Of a stretch of DNA of 64,000 nt, positions 1 to 10,563 are shown one piece after another; position 1 is the first letter of the stretch; every line of letters begins with the position of its first letter. This DNA is from Rhizophagus sp. LPA8_4_AMF (taxonomy: Eukaryota; Glomeromycota; Glomeromycetes; Glomerales; Glomeraceae). Where the stretch lies: positions 1-64,000 of the forward strand of contig JADRCO010000031.1 in the NCBI GenBank assembly GCA_021464525.1. Reading direction: 5' to 3'. The position numbers were made by a program, and so were the translations under genes. The notes beneath the pieces were generated by a model. It saw nothing but the letters and a program-made list of their open reading frames with translations. It was not told the DNA's origin and did no database searches.

Positions 1-129
1 AATTTTTTTTGTTCAAAGTATTGATTGATTATCATAACATTCATAAAGTTAAATACGGTAAAATTAATATGAAGCCACAATACCCCTTGATTGATAAGCG
101 TCAGTTACAAACACAATAGAAAGAAAACA

Positions 130-211
130 ATATGAACTGAAGAAATTATTTTATGTGATCATACGGAGTAAAGAATATGAACCAAAGAAATTATTTTATG
201 TGATCGTATGG
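130..211. repeat. Two direct copies of a ~38-44 bp unit upstream of the transposase
   Basis: The unit AATATGAACTGAAGAAATTA continues into TTTTATGTGATCATACGGA and returns about 43 bases later with a few substitutions (AACTG to AACCA, ATCATACGGA to ATCGTATGGA). It lies about 150 bases before the transposase start, so it could be subterminal repeat sequence of the element. No terminal inverted repeat could be found in the short upstream stretch. Confidence 0.7.
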
Positions 212-363
212 ATCTTTTTACGTCAAAAAATTTTTCTCTTGTTGAAAAATTTTTTTTCTTATAAATGTGAAAAGTCCGTTTTTATATTAAAAACCTTTAT
301 ACAAATTACAAGTGATAACTTGTTCTCTTTCTTGGTTACTTTCTTACTATTGCTTTGATCAAA

Positions 364-1797
364 ATGAGCCAAGAAGTGTGTACTCTAGTATATTCCAAAC
401 ATAATCAACCAAAACTAATTGCGCGAGGATATTTATTAGTTAAAGACAAGAGTAGTAATAATAGATATTACTGGTGTTGTGAATTTAAAGAAACTCTTAA
501 TTGTAAAGGAAGAGCCGTAACATTGTTAGAAAATGAGAAACATGTATTAGTAAAATTCAATGAACACAACCATGCTCCTGAAGCAAGTCGTGTAAATGTA
601 TCTCAAACGATTAACACAATGAAGGAGACAGCAGTTCGTACCCATGATCAACCAATTCAGATCATCCAAAATGCATTAATTAACATGCCCCAAAACTCAT
701 TTTATTACATGCCAAATAAAGAGGCATTACGTAAACAAATTCATCGTGCTAGAAATGAAAATAATGAAATTTTACAACCAGTATCTTTACAAGACATCAA
801 TGTTCCCAATCATTTACGTACAACTATAAATGGAGAACAATTTCTAGCAAAGGAAATTGAATTAGGCAATGAAAAATCAATGATTTTTTGTACACTTTCC
901 AATCTTACATACCTACAAAATGCTGAATATTGGTTGATAGATGGGACTTTCAAGACTGTGCCTGCCTTATTCCAACAGCTATATACCATTCATGTGCCTG
1001 TGAGCGGGGAAACCAATTCTCGTATCTTTCCAATGGTTTATATTTTAATGACTAGTAAAGCTGAAGAAAGTTACAGAAGAGTATTTGATGAGTTGATCGA
1101 ATTAGGTAACCAGGCAGGTGTGGATTTGTCACCACCTATAATCATCACTGACTTCGAACAAGCTGTTATAAAGGCAACTCAATCTGAATTTCCAGATTCC
1201 ATTCACAAAGGTTGCTTTTTTCACTTTTGTCAGAACATATGGAGAAAAATACAATCAGAGGGTCTGGCAAGTGAATACGGAAATGATGAAGATTTTAGAC
1301 AACTTACAGCTCTTGCCTTTTTACCTTCTTCAGAAATACCTGCAGCTTTCGATCAGATCAAACTTTTATTGCCTGAAAATGCAGCAGGAGTGGCTGAATA
1401 TTTTGAAACCAATTATGTACATGGAAGAATCAGGCAAACTAGAAATAGATCTGCACGTCGTACACCACCATTGTTCTCGACAGAGTTATGGTCTATAAGT
1501 GATCTTGTTGAACTTGGTTATCCAAAAACCCAAAACATCGTAGAGGGTTGGCATAACAGATGGAGCAATCTAATTGGAAAGCCCCATATTGGAGTGTACA
1601 CAATCATACAAGAAATGCGAAAGGAGCAACAACAAACAGAGTTGCAGATTGAGAGCATTAATCGTGGTGCACCTTGGCCATATCAGCGTAATCAATATGT
1701 TAACTGTGAAAATCGCATTTTGTCAGTGTACAATAATCGTGATAATACCACACTTGTTGATTTTTTAAGAGAAATGGCACATAATATCTCCTTGTAA
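364..1797 (+). CDS. MULE-type transposase with N-terminal FLYWCH zinc finger
   Basis: A single-exon protein of 477 residues. The ATG at 364 is the first in frame; the three upstream codons open with TTG and are not needed. Residues about 35-70 form a FLYWCH-type finger (YYWCC, C47, then HNH at 68-70). A MULE DDE domain follows, with D193 in DGTF, D263 in TDFE, the CFFHF segment at 284-288 and E394 in NIVEGWHNRW, so the whole catalytic triad is visible. Family knowledge: these enzymes cut and paste Mutator-like DNA transposons in the nucleus, and FLYWCH fingers bind DNA. There is no internal stop and the length is normal for fungal FLYWCH-MULE proteins. Terminal inverted repeats and target duplications were not found, so it may be a recent, possibly active copy or a domesticated one. 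Base composition is richer in GC than the surroundings. Confidence 0.9.
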   Translation: MSQEVCTLVYSKHNQPKLIARGYLLVKDKSSNNRYYWCCEFKETLNCKGRAVTLLENEKHVLVKFNEHNHAPEASRVNVSQTINTMKETAVRTHDQPIQIIQNALINMPQNSFYYMPNKEALRKQIHRARNENNEILQPVSLQDINVPNHLRTTINGEQFLAKEIELGNEKSMIFCTLSNLTYLQNAEYWLIDGTFKTVPALFQQLYTIHVPVSGETNSRIFPMVYILMTSKAEESYRRVFDELIELGNQAGVDLSPPIIITDFEQAVIKATQSEFPDSIHKGCFFHFCQNIWRKIQSEGLASEYGNDEDFRQLTALAFLPSSEIPAAFDQIKLLLPENAAGVAEYFETNYVHGRIRQTRNRSARRTPPLFSTELWSISDLVELGYPKTQNIVEGWHNRWSNLIGKPHIGVYTIIQEMRKEQQQTELQIESINRGAPWPYQRNQYVNCENRILSVYNNRDNTTLVDFLREMAHNISL

Positions 1798-2300
1798 ATA
1801 GATGTGATAGTTACATTTTTACATTTGTTTTCTAATGTTTTATTTTTATACAAAGCTCTTCGATTATAAATGTAATAGGATTGATTAAAATGTAGCTAAT
1901 AAAATATAAACTACAATATAAAATTTTTTCATTTTTATTTTTATTTTGATTAATATAATTGATTGCGTAAATAATGACTATCATCAAAAAATTAAGATTT
2001 TTTATTGATATTATCGCAGATGTTTAGTTAAAGACTATTGGATAAAATTGTTACATGAATTTATTAGAATTTATTTAGAAATAGCACTAAAATAAATATA
2101 TATATATTTAGTTTACGCAGTGTTATTTTTTTATTCTAATATATATATACTGTAGTTTATCTAGAAACGTTTCATTTAGAAAATAAAAAAAAGCATATTT
2201 GGCATTGAACTGCTAATTGGTGATCGAAAGTGGCTTAATAGGTGTAATTAATTGTATGATATTTAGCATAAAAACAATAAAATAAACAAATGTAATAAAT
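1798..2300. other. AT-rich tail after the transposase, no gene seen
   Basis: Composed of A/T runs with AATAAA-like stretches that may serve as polyadenylation signals of the transposase. No coding frame, RNA gene or clear terminal repeat was found. Confidence 0.6.
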
Positions 2301-2304
2301 AATC

Positions 2305-2550
2305 TTTCAGCAAATGTCCATTCGGCGAAATGGATTCGGTGAAATGTCTATTCGACGAACTGGCTTCGGCGAAATGTCTTTTCGGCGACATAACCATTCG
2401 GTGAACTGGCTTCGGCGAAATGGGCTTCGGCGAAATGGGATTTCGGCAAAATGTCCCTTCGGCGAAATGTCCCTTCGGTGAAACATTCCTTCGGCGAAAC
2501 ATTCCTTCGGCGAAATAGCTTCGGTGAAATGGGTTTCGGCGAAATGTACC
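2305..2550. repeat. TTCGGCGAAATG minisatellite
   Basis: About fifteen degenerate copies of a 14-18 base unit built on TTCGGCGAAATG are arrayed head to tail, with variants such as TTCGGTGAA and TTCGACGAA. The core is a near-palindrome, which makes the array readable as Phe-Ala-Glu/Ser-Pro-Lys repeats on the minus strand. That open frame (up to 114 codons) is treated as a by-product of the repeat rather than a gene. The same core recurs at the other end of the window (about 63302-63320). Confidence 0.85.
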
Positions 2551-2964
2551 GCAACCCTTTGGGGATACTATAGGCAGTGCTAGACGGTATTTATGATACA
2601 AGCTCACATACGTGTTAAATCAAACATGAGCGAAAAGTTTAGTAATAACAACTAATGAAAAATTTATATCTATCTTATTTATTTATGAAGATGTAAGAAA
2701 TTTTGACTTTTATTTCAAGTAAATTCATTTATACTAAAATATCGTATAGTTTTTATAAACAGAATTTTTGGAATTATCAGATGATTTATTGTTAAGAAAA
2801 CTATTTATTTTATTTATTTTATTTGGACAGTGGTACAGAAATCAAAAAATAAACTTCTATTAAAAAACACAGGAAAAAATTTAGTATTTTATTTTTATTT
2901 TGCTTCTTGTTTTTTACCCGTATAGGTTTTAATTTTGAAACTTTCTTACGTGGGTTAAAAAAAA

Positions 2965-3452
2965 TTATTTGTTTTTCTTTTTATTATCTTCATTATCTTC
3001 TTGAAGTTCTCTAATATTTTCCTGGATCCACGGTCTGAAATAGTTTATAATCATGGTGGAGATTCCTATATATAAGAATCTATTTTCCGCTGTAGTAAAT
3101 ATATTATCCACATGCTCCTAAATACATTACAAATCTCTTAGTAATTTTATCAAATTTGTTTGGGTATATATATAAAGGAAAATACTACTCTGAAGCTTTT
3201 GTTTATCTCATCCAATTTTTTGTCTGCTTGTTTGTTTATCTCATCTAATTTTTTGTCTACACGTTTTTCATAAGCAACCAAGAAATCTTTTAACGAATAA
3301 TTGATATTTTCGTTTGGATAATTAGGCGAAGTACTAGAAGAAGAAGTAGAACGAATAGGTGGTGTAGTGCGGATAGGTGGTGTAGTGCAGATGGGTGGTG
3401 TAGTGCGGATGCATCGCAATTTTGTGATTACTCGTGGAATTAAACTGAACAT
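2965..3452 (-). CDS. Small two-exon coiled-coil membrane protein, possibly mitochondrial
   Basis: Exon 1 spans 3452-3189 and exon 2 3117-2965. The 71-base intron has a GTAGTA donor and TTTAG acceptor, and splicing keeps the frame, giving about 138 residues. An in-frame ATG at 3509 would add 19 residues. The N-terminus is short, basic and hydrophobic (MFSLIPRVITK), like a mitochondrial presequence. It is followed by a three-fold TTPPI repeat, a Ser patch, a charged heptad-like stretch (KKLDEINKQADKKLDEINK), one possible membrane segment (RFLYIGISTMIINYF) and an acidic/basic tail ending NKKKNK. This architecture (presequence, coiled coil, C-terminal membrane anchor) is common among mitochondrial inner-membrane proteins, but no family was recognised. 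The coding call rests on the clean splice and the protein-like second exon. Confidence 0.6.
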
Positions 3453-3537
3453 TTTTTTTGATTGAGAAAAAAATATTTTTTTAAAAAAATGAATTGCATA
3501 AAATTTCATGGTATAAATAAATCTCTGAATATATGGT

Positions 3538-3984
3538 GACTAATAATAATATTATTGTTATTATTGTCGATGAGTGATTTCATGATTTTGCCGCATGAAA
3601 ATTTACACAGAGTATTTATCCCTTAAACTGTAAAAAAAGTTACGCAATTTTCCGGTCTAATAATAATATTGTTGTTGTTATTGTCGACGAGTGATTGATT
3701 AATATGATTTTATGATTTTGCCACATGAAAATTTACACGGAGTATTTATCTAAAAAAGGTTATGCAATTTTCCGGTCTAAGTTGATAATTTTTTTAACCA
3801 CAATAATAATAATATTATATTTTGTTCGACGAGTGATTGATTGATTGATCATTATAGCAATTGATTAATATGATTTTGGTTGCATAAAACTTTACACGGA
3901 GTATTTATCTCTTAAACTGTGTTGTGACATATTTACCTACAAATTAAGAAGTTTAAGGGATAAAAAAGGTTACGCAATTTTCTG
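3538..3984. repeat. Three tandem copies of a ~120-180 bp AT-rich unit
   Basis: Each copy begins with an (AAT)n tract, then ATTGTCGACGAGTGATTGAT, a CATGAAAATTTACACGGAGT segment and ends near TTACGCAATTTTCCGG. Copies run about 3538-3660, 3661-3780 and 3800-3984. The third is longer because of an extra GATTGATTGATCATT stretch. The array ends right where the next gene's stop codon lies. Confidence 0.8.
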
Positions 3985-3993
3985 GACCATCGA

Positions 3994-4799
3994 TCAATTC
4001 TGGACCAGCACCTGATGATCACATGACAGTACATCAATAGGTACAAGTTTATGTGATCTCGACCAGCGTCCAGGTACTTCAGCAGATATAAATTTGGGAG
4101 AATCATACTTAAAAAATTCCCAATTTCCATATTTTAGTTGCAGAAATGCTTTTTCTACTAATCTTTTAATTCCATCAGCCGAATCATCATCGAAACAGAT
4201 GTTTACTCCTTCAGCTCTAACGTTTTATAAGCAAGTAATTAAGAAATAAAACATTAAATATATATATAAATACATACTTTCTTGGTATTGGTCTTTTATC
4301 TTCATCATCCTTAATAGATGCAACAAATGGCAAATAAATCAAATTAAAATTGATTTTTTTATTCTTTAGATGCGTCTTTTGCAGGGATACAATGTGGTTG
4401 ATTAATTATTGTATTATTATTTTGAGGGCCTACGGAAGTTTCCGCGAGCATGTGATGCATATCCAAATTATTGTTAGGTCTAATGGTAATTTCGAATCCG
4501 GGGATTTTAAATTTAAAGGTTTTAGAATAATTTATTTGTGAAAAATTATGTTTGAGCGTAACTTTGATGATTTTGACTTCAGTTCATTAACGTTGATCAT
4601 ATTAAAACGAGGGTCATAAATCGTGGAATGACAATGCATGTTATTTTTTGGAATAATATCATATTCAGGGAGTTGTTCGTAATTGTAAGTTGTGTAGGAT
4701 GGGAATGGAGTTATTGTAAAGGGAGAAGGGTTGTTTCGCCATAAAATAATGATTATTACCAAATCCATTAGAATTGATACGTAAGGAATTTTGATTCAT
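3994..4799 (-). pseudogene. Decayed member of a three-gene Asn-rich lineage family (copy A)
   Basis: The minus strand carries pieces of one protein spread over different frames. These are an N-terminus from an ATG at 4799 (MNQNSLRINSNGF), a Tyr/Pro-rich stretch, the segment IPGFEITIRPNNNLDMHHM, a linker ending KRPIPRK, and after an intron (4277-4217, GTATGT...TTAG) a C-terminal block with CFDDDSADGIKRLVEKAF and YGNWEFFKY, ending at 3996-3994. The C-terminal block and intron position match the gene at 23744-24721 (SAAGIRKSVEN, VWGFFKCEY). About three frame changes in the first exon suggest a dead gene. Unrecognised small introns or assembly errors in A/T runs remain possible. The function of the family is unknown. 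Confidence 0.6.
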
Positions 4800-5179
4800 A
4801 ATGATTTCTGGAATTTTTTTTTTATTTTTTTAGGATTTGGAATTTTTTTAGAAATAAGTTTATTATATACCTTTTTTTATATAATAAATCCGTACCATAA
4901 ATGATAAAGAATTCTATATGCTGTTATATATGTTACGCGAATAGAAAACAAATTGCGACATTCATCATACTGTATTGCGCTGATCATTGGGCTCACAGGA
5001 AAAAAAAACACATCGGAAATAAAAATAAAATATCTTTTTTTGGTTATATGTGATCCCGGGACCGATTACATAATTTCAAGTCAAACCATTACCAAACATT
5101 AACATTAATTACTTACCGGTTAATTTTACCCCAAGACTAATTATAAATATTTTATATGCCAAACTATTTAAGTATAAAT

Positions 5180-5933
5180 TCATGTACAATATGTAGCGCG
5201 ACCTCTTCGTCTGGGTGTCGCACCCCGCGTGGGATGATTGGATCTATTGTTATTTGGGTTCAGCCAGGGGATATTAACCGAGTGTTGGGTGGTAGAATTA
5301 TTGCGATTGGTGGAAATTAACGAAACGACTTCCAAGTTTGCTAGGAGCTGTTTCACCGTGTGTGGTCTCGTCAACAACTGGAGGTACGTACTACATTACC
5401 CTCACTAAGATGGCGGTTGTGGACCTCATGCTTCGATTAACTGAGTTCGTCTTATTGGCTAGATATCCGTTATTAGCGTCATGTTTCGCCTCAATCCAGA
5501 ATTCGTTTGGTTCTAGTTCTCCTACATTTTCTTCGATGTAAAAGTTTAAAGTCGATTGATGTGACCGTTCTGGTGGTTAATCCTACCACCATTACATTTA
5601 TACCGACGGAGGGCATAATATTAAAATCCAGGCTCCGCTCAACTTAATTAAAGTAACATTCACCTTAGTATTTTATGTAAAGAGGAAATATAAATAACGA
5701 ATACAAAAAAAGAAGCTGGGGGTTTTTTCACATAATTTTTACATAAAAAAACAGTAATGCAGAAAATGAGGATTACATACGATGTACCATCCCTCACAGC
5801 TTACAAATTTCCCCTTCAGAAAGATTATTCGACCGACCTCAAAGTCTTCAATTTTCGTTTCAATACTTCGATCTGAGGGGATGAACACTTTAATTTTCAA
5901 ATAGGATGATGATTTTGGTTGGATGATCATCAT
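5180..5933 (-). pseudogene. Broken gene of a lineage-specific, OB-fold-like family
   Basis: Read on the minus strand, an opening segment (SSSYLKIKVFIPSDRSIETK, then FEVGRIIFLKGKFVSCEGWY) looks like a beta-rich OB-fold-type start. After a probable intron come segments IMPSVGINVMVVGLTTRT, GELEPNEFWIEAKHDANN and an Asn/Arg-rich basic tail (NIPWLNPNNNRSNHPTRG, then RRRGR). They lie in more than one frame, so the gene appears broken in a few places. The beta-rich start plus a basic nuclear-type tail would suit a nucleic-acid-binding protein, but this is inference. It resembles an expanded, uncharacterised Rhizophagus family recalled from general knowledge. Confidence 0.5.
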
Positions 5934-6065
5934 CGGTTCTTATAGCAAAGGGTATTTTTTTTTTTGATTTGATTTAAAAATTTTGTTAAATTTTAATTTT
6001 TTTTTAGAATAAAAATAAAGATTTGGGAACTTTTTTTTTTATCTTTATAGTTATTCTTAAAAAAT

Positions 6066-6102
6066 ACTAGCCCATAGGACCGGGCGTTGCCCCGGTTACT
6101 AG
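6066..6102. repeat. GC-rich hairpin with ACTAG ends
   Basis: ACTAG, then ACCGGGCGTTGCCCCGGT, then ACTAGT form a two-step inverted repeat: an outer ACTAG/CTAGT pair and an inner ACCGGG/CCCGGT stem with a short loop. It stands out sharply against AT-rich flanks. It is probably a short dispersed repeat; its function is unknown. Confidence 0.6.
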
Positions 6103-9100
6103 TTAGTGCTCATATGTAATATTTTAGGGTTAATTTGGTAGTAATTGTTAAAATAGTAGTTTGTTATTAAAATATTGTAAAATGTATAGTTTTACTATTA
6201 AATATTATATAAAAAATTTTCTTGTAGTTTGCTACAAAATAAGTAATTTTATATGCCAATCACAATTTGTCACGTGATCGGGCAGTATTATTTTATTGGT
6301 GCATATTAATATTGCAGGGGAGAGGGAGGCGATCTCAAAATTAATACAATTGGCAAATATTGTCACGGTAAAAAATAAATAAAAAAAGCTTATTAAAAAA
6401 AAAAAGTTCGAAAACTTCTGGTTTGGTTTCGAATCCACGTTCACGTGCCCTCAAAATAATTAGTGGCGAATTGCGACGGAATTGGGCAAATATGTATAGG
6501 TGGGATACATAGGTGGAATATGTAAAATACACGTAAAATTTTTCTTTTTTCTCAAGTTAAAATTTCTAAATCTATCATTCTACGTATATGAATCTTTGTT
6601 CATTCTTTCTCAGGCTAAATGATAGTATTTTTTCGCGCTATTCGCTTTTTTTTCCTAAAACTAAAATAAATAACTGTAACTGTTTTTTTTTTTATTTTAA
6701 TAATTTTATAAAAAGAATGAAATAAAAGATCTTGAAATTTTTTTTTGAAATGTGAAAGGATAAAATTTGAAAATTGCTAAAGCTCACCAGTGGTGATGGT
6801 CGCCATACCAGCATTATGAGAACACTGGCCAGCATTACATCATAAATTTACCACAGGGGACCGTCACAACTGGTAATATTTAGCAATACCCAATAAATTT
6901 TTTATAGGGCAATCAATGATTTTTGAGCTTTGTCATAAAATATATAAACGAATACTAATTGACTACCTATAAAAAAATTTTTAGAAAATTGATCAACATA
7001 CTCCCTCATACATTGACGAATTAGACAATTACCAATACAAAACATAAACAACATTCATTAATTGAAAGACTTCGAAAACCCGTAAATTATTAAGGTGTAT
7101 TTCGACAAGCTCTACAACTTTATTTAAGTTGTAAAAGTAGGTTTAGATAGTTTTTTTTAAGTTGATGTCTAAGCAATACTAAGTTCAATTATATTTTTTT
7201 TTAAAGAATCGAAAAAATAGAAAATCATGATCGTGAAAAGAAGAAAAGAAAAAAAGAACTGGTCAAGTAGATTTCTCTAGAGGTTATATAAAGTGATAAT
7301 TGCAATGCCTTGGGATGGAATGATGTTGTGAACTTCTTTATTGCGAATACTTCTTTTATTCTTTCATTAAATTTCATTCTTTTTTCAGTTATTTTATTTT
7401 ATTTATTTATTTTTTTTTTTTGAAATATTTTATAATTTTTTCTAGTTATTTTGTATTATACAATAAATCAATGTAACGATGAAACATAATTAAAAGACAT
7501 ATGGCCACAAGCATTGTTACACCTTAATTTATAAATGTTTATACCGCAACAATAGTAGTTGTTTGGTATAAAAATTTCAAAATTTCAAATTTGGGACACG
7601 GCAGTGATTTAAATAAATATTTCTGACTATTATTACGTAATAAACTGCAGGAATTATTAAAAAAAAAGACGGAATAAGAGAGATTAGCGGTATTTGATAA
7701 TTATTTGATCACATAAAAAAATTTTTTTATAGTATTACAAAAGTTCTAACAGAACATAAACAATGCTACTTTACTTTAAAATTGCAAGATAAAAAAAAAA
7801 ATTTTAATTTAATCCAAAAAAAAAAAAAATTTTTTTCACAGTTCAATGTGTGTTGCAAATTAAAATGACGACAATAAAAGTATTCTCTTTCTTTTTTATT
7901 TTTTATATAAGTTTAGTATCTCTTTAATTTTCATTATTACCTTTTTCTTTTTTCTTGAAATATATTTTCGTTCTACATGTAGATTCTTCTGGAATTTTTG
8001 ATATGCGTCATTTAAAAATCTTGAAAACCTATTTGGTTTATTTTATTTTATTTTTATTTTTATTTATTTTTATATAATTTTATAAATGTCCGATTAAAGT
8101 TCACTCGATGAAGATACATTTAGGAAATTGTTGAAAGTCTTTTATTGTGTATCACATGACTTAAAAATATTATTTACTATTGGACAGCACATGATATCGG
8201 TTAAATCACAATCATGCATGTATAATGCCGATCATTATTATAACAATAATAATAATAAATTACTAGTGATTTTAAACTGCCCATAACTTGTGGCACATTT
8301 TTATTTCTATTTTTAGCAATTGATTACGATAATAAACTCACATGTGCACAAACTAATAGAGCGATATTTTGCGCGCACACTGATATAATTTAATCATATA
8401 AAACACGTTTTAAAGATTTCATGACAATGCAAACTCCATTTCTTACGTTGATTTTGGAAAAATGACTCTATTTTGTTAAAGTTTGACATCTATATATTAT
8501 AAAAAGTTTATTTTCTAAGTTTTATACCCGTTTCTGATAGTGCCAATAAAGTTTTTTCTAATTAATATACTCCATAATATAATAATTTAAAAAAAGCTCA
8601 TGTTGCGAAAAATTTTAACGAAAACCTACTCAAATAATATATAATAGCTTATTAACTGATATGTAATATTAAATAGATCAAAAAATTCATTATAAAATGA
8701 TCGGCAAATGATCGACAAAAAATCCTTAATAAGGAGTTATGTATAGTTTGCGCTATGTTTGTGATTAAACTGATATCGCACACCCCAACAGCACATCATG
8801 CATTGAAACGTAACACATAGTAATTATACGGGTTTATTCGTTACTACGTATCCACTTGGGTTAAAAAAATTCTTGCAATTAAAAGAGCATAGAAGCACTA
8901 AAGAAGCGTTTATCTAGAATAATTTAAACAGTTTTTTTTATTTATTGTCTTACAAAAATACGCGTATATAATATGCGATATATAAAATTTGTAATAAATA
9001 CTGAGTAGCTCACTTGTTGGAACAGATCACCTCCCCCTATCAAGCTGCTCTGGACTTTAAAAGAAGTCGATATAAGACAGGCTCGAAGCCAACCAATGCA

Positions 9101-10560
9101 AAATATATATTTATATCTTTTACTATTAAAACAAACTAATAATAAATTACAACAAAGAAGGAATAACAATCTTTTAAGACAAAATTTACAGAAATGAGCA
9201 AACAGGGTGAAAATATATTACTCCTACTTTAAAAGTGATGATTTATCACCTTTTAATTCACATATATGCTCCTACTTCACATATAAGAAAATGATCTATC
9301 TAGTATTTGCGTTAAAATCTTTAAATCATGTGTTTGTAAATCACGAGTCAACTAAAGTAACCGCAGTAAAATCACTATTTCCACAGAGTACCCACAAAAA
9401 TGTCACAAGCAAAATCACGTGAGGTTTATTCATCACCGGTCTCACACCCTACTGCGTTTCCCATTTCATAAGTATCTGAGGGACGTTTTTTTCGAGTAGG
9501 CAAAAAATTATTCATCGCCCCTTATTCGTCACACTGAATTTTCACGTGCTAGTGCATAACGCCGTAATGCCGGCCATTTCGTGACATTTTTGTAGGGTAC
9601 GCTGGGGTAATCAATTACTATCCCGTCCCGTGACATTGTAAATTTCTTATCTTGCATACCCAAATAGAAGAGTCACACATACAGCCTAAAATAATAAATT
9701 GATGAAAGATAAATGCAGGAGATTGTTACATGCAGTTTCATGTTGGCGTACAAGTAATATAAGACACTCCAAAATAAGATAAACTCAATGAAAGCCTTGT
9801 GAACCAAAATAAGAGTTTTTGAAAGCAATGTTTCTCTGAGTAAATTTTCTCCGAGTCATAAATCAATGAATGATACAATCGATTTTGCGAATATAATTTT
9901 ATTGTTAGAAAATGACCATAAATCTCCGTGATTATGATACATTTACTAAAATTGCTTATGATTTTAGTTGTTACAATTGTTAAAGCTGTAAAAAGCTTAA
10001 ATGATAGTTTGTTAAAGTTAAAATTAAATTTTGTATACAATAACGACACGTTCCAAAATTGTTTTCATTATAAAATAATACCAAAATGTAGAAATTTTAA
10101 ATGAAAAATCTCTTTATAATAACATTAAATTTTTTATTATTAAATTTATCATTATGAATAAAGAGTCTAGAATAACGAAAATTTAATCTAAAAATCATGT
10201 CCCAAAATTAATTTATTTATTTAGAGCGTTAATTTACAAATAATTAAATCTGACACTTTCTATTGTAACTCATTCTTTAATTATAAAAATAATTATTATC
10301 TTATTGAGTTAAATGTAATTTCTAATTATTGTGTTTCTTAAAATAATTAAAAATTATATATTCTTTTAATTACTTACAATCTTAAATTTATTTTAAATTT
10401 AATTTAAAGAAAAAAACCAAAAATATTAATTTGTGTCAAATTAGTTCGTAATATTATTGTGGTTCATTATGAGCATTGTATTATCGAAATAGTTTGACTA
10501 TCAATTAAAAACTGTTGTGTCGCATTGCTTCCAATATTTCCATGAAAAGAAATTCTATTT
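6103..10560. other. Long AT-rich intergenic stretch without a supportable gene
   Basis: Only short open frames occur and none has protein-like composition or supportable splice partners. Visible items are TCACGTGA octamers (6270-6277 and 9415-9422), a GGCCAGCATT repeat patch near 6785-6890, T/A simple repeats (about 7390-7420, 8038-8080) and a locally GC-richer patch at 9420-9640 rich in CGTGAC/CACGTG words. Confidence 0.5.
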
Positions 10561-10563
10561 CCA

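Noticed and set aside
155-358. 67-codon frame upstream of the transposase
   Set aside because: Phe/Leu/Lys-rich composition is what AT-rich DNA gives by chance; there is no motif and it falls in repeat sequence.
2263-2607. 114-codon minus-strand open frame rich in Phe-Ala-Glu and Ser-Pro-Lys
   Set aside because: It is fully explained by the near-palindromic minisatellite; overlapping frames on the same strand are equally open.
9015-9095. Possible tRNA (GTTGG...CCAAC pairing with CTCGAAG near the 3' end)
   Set aside because: The T-loop-like word lies only five bases from the would-be acceptor end, and no D-arm or anticodon stem fits, so it does not fold as a tRNA.
9738-10049. 103-codon minus-strand frame
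   Set aside because: Composition follows the AT bias (Phe, Leu, Ile, Tyr, Ser), with no motif, no splice partner and no signal peptide.
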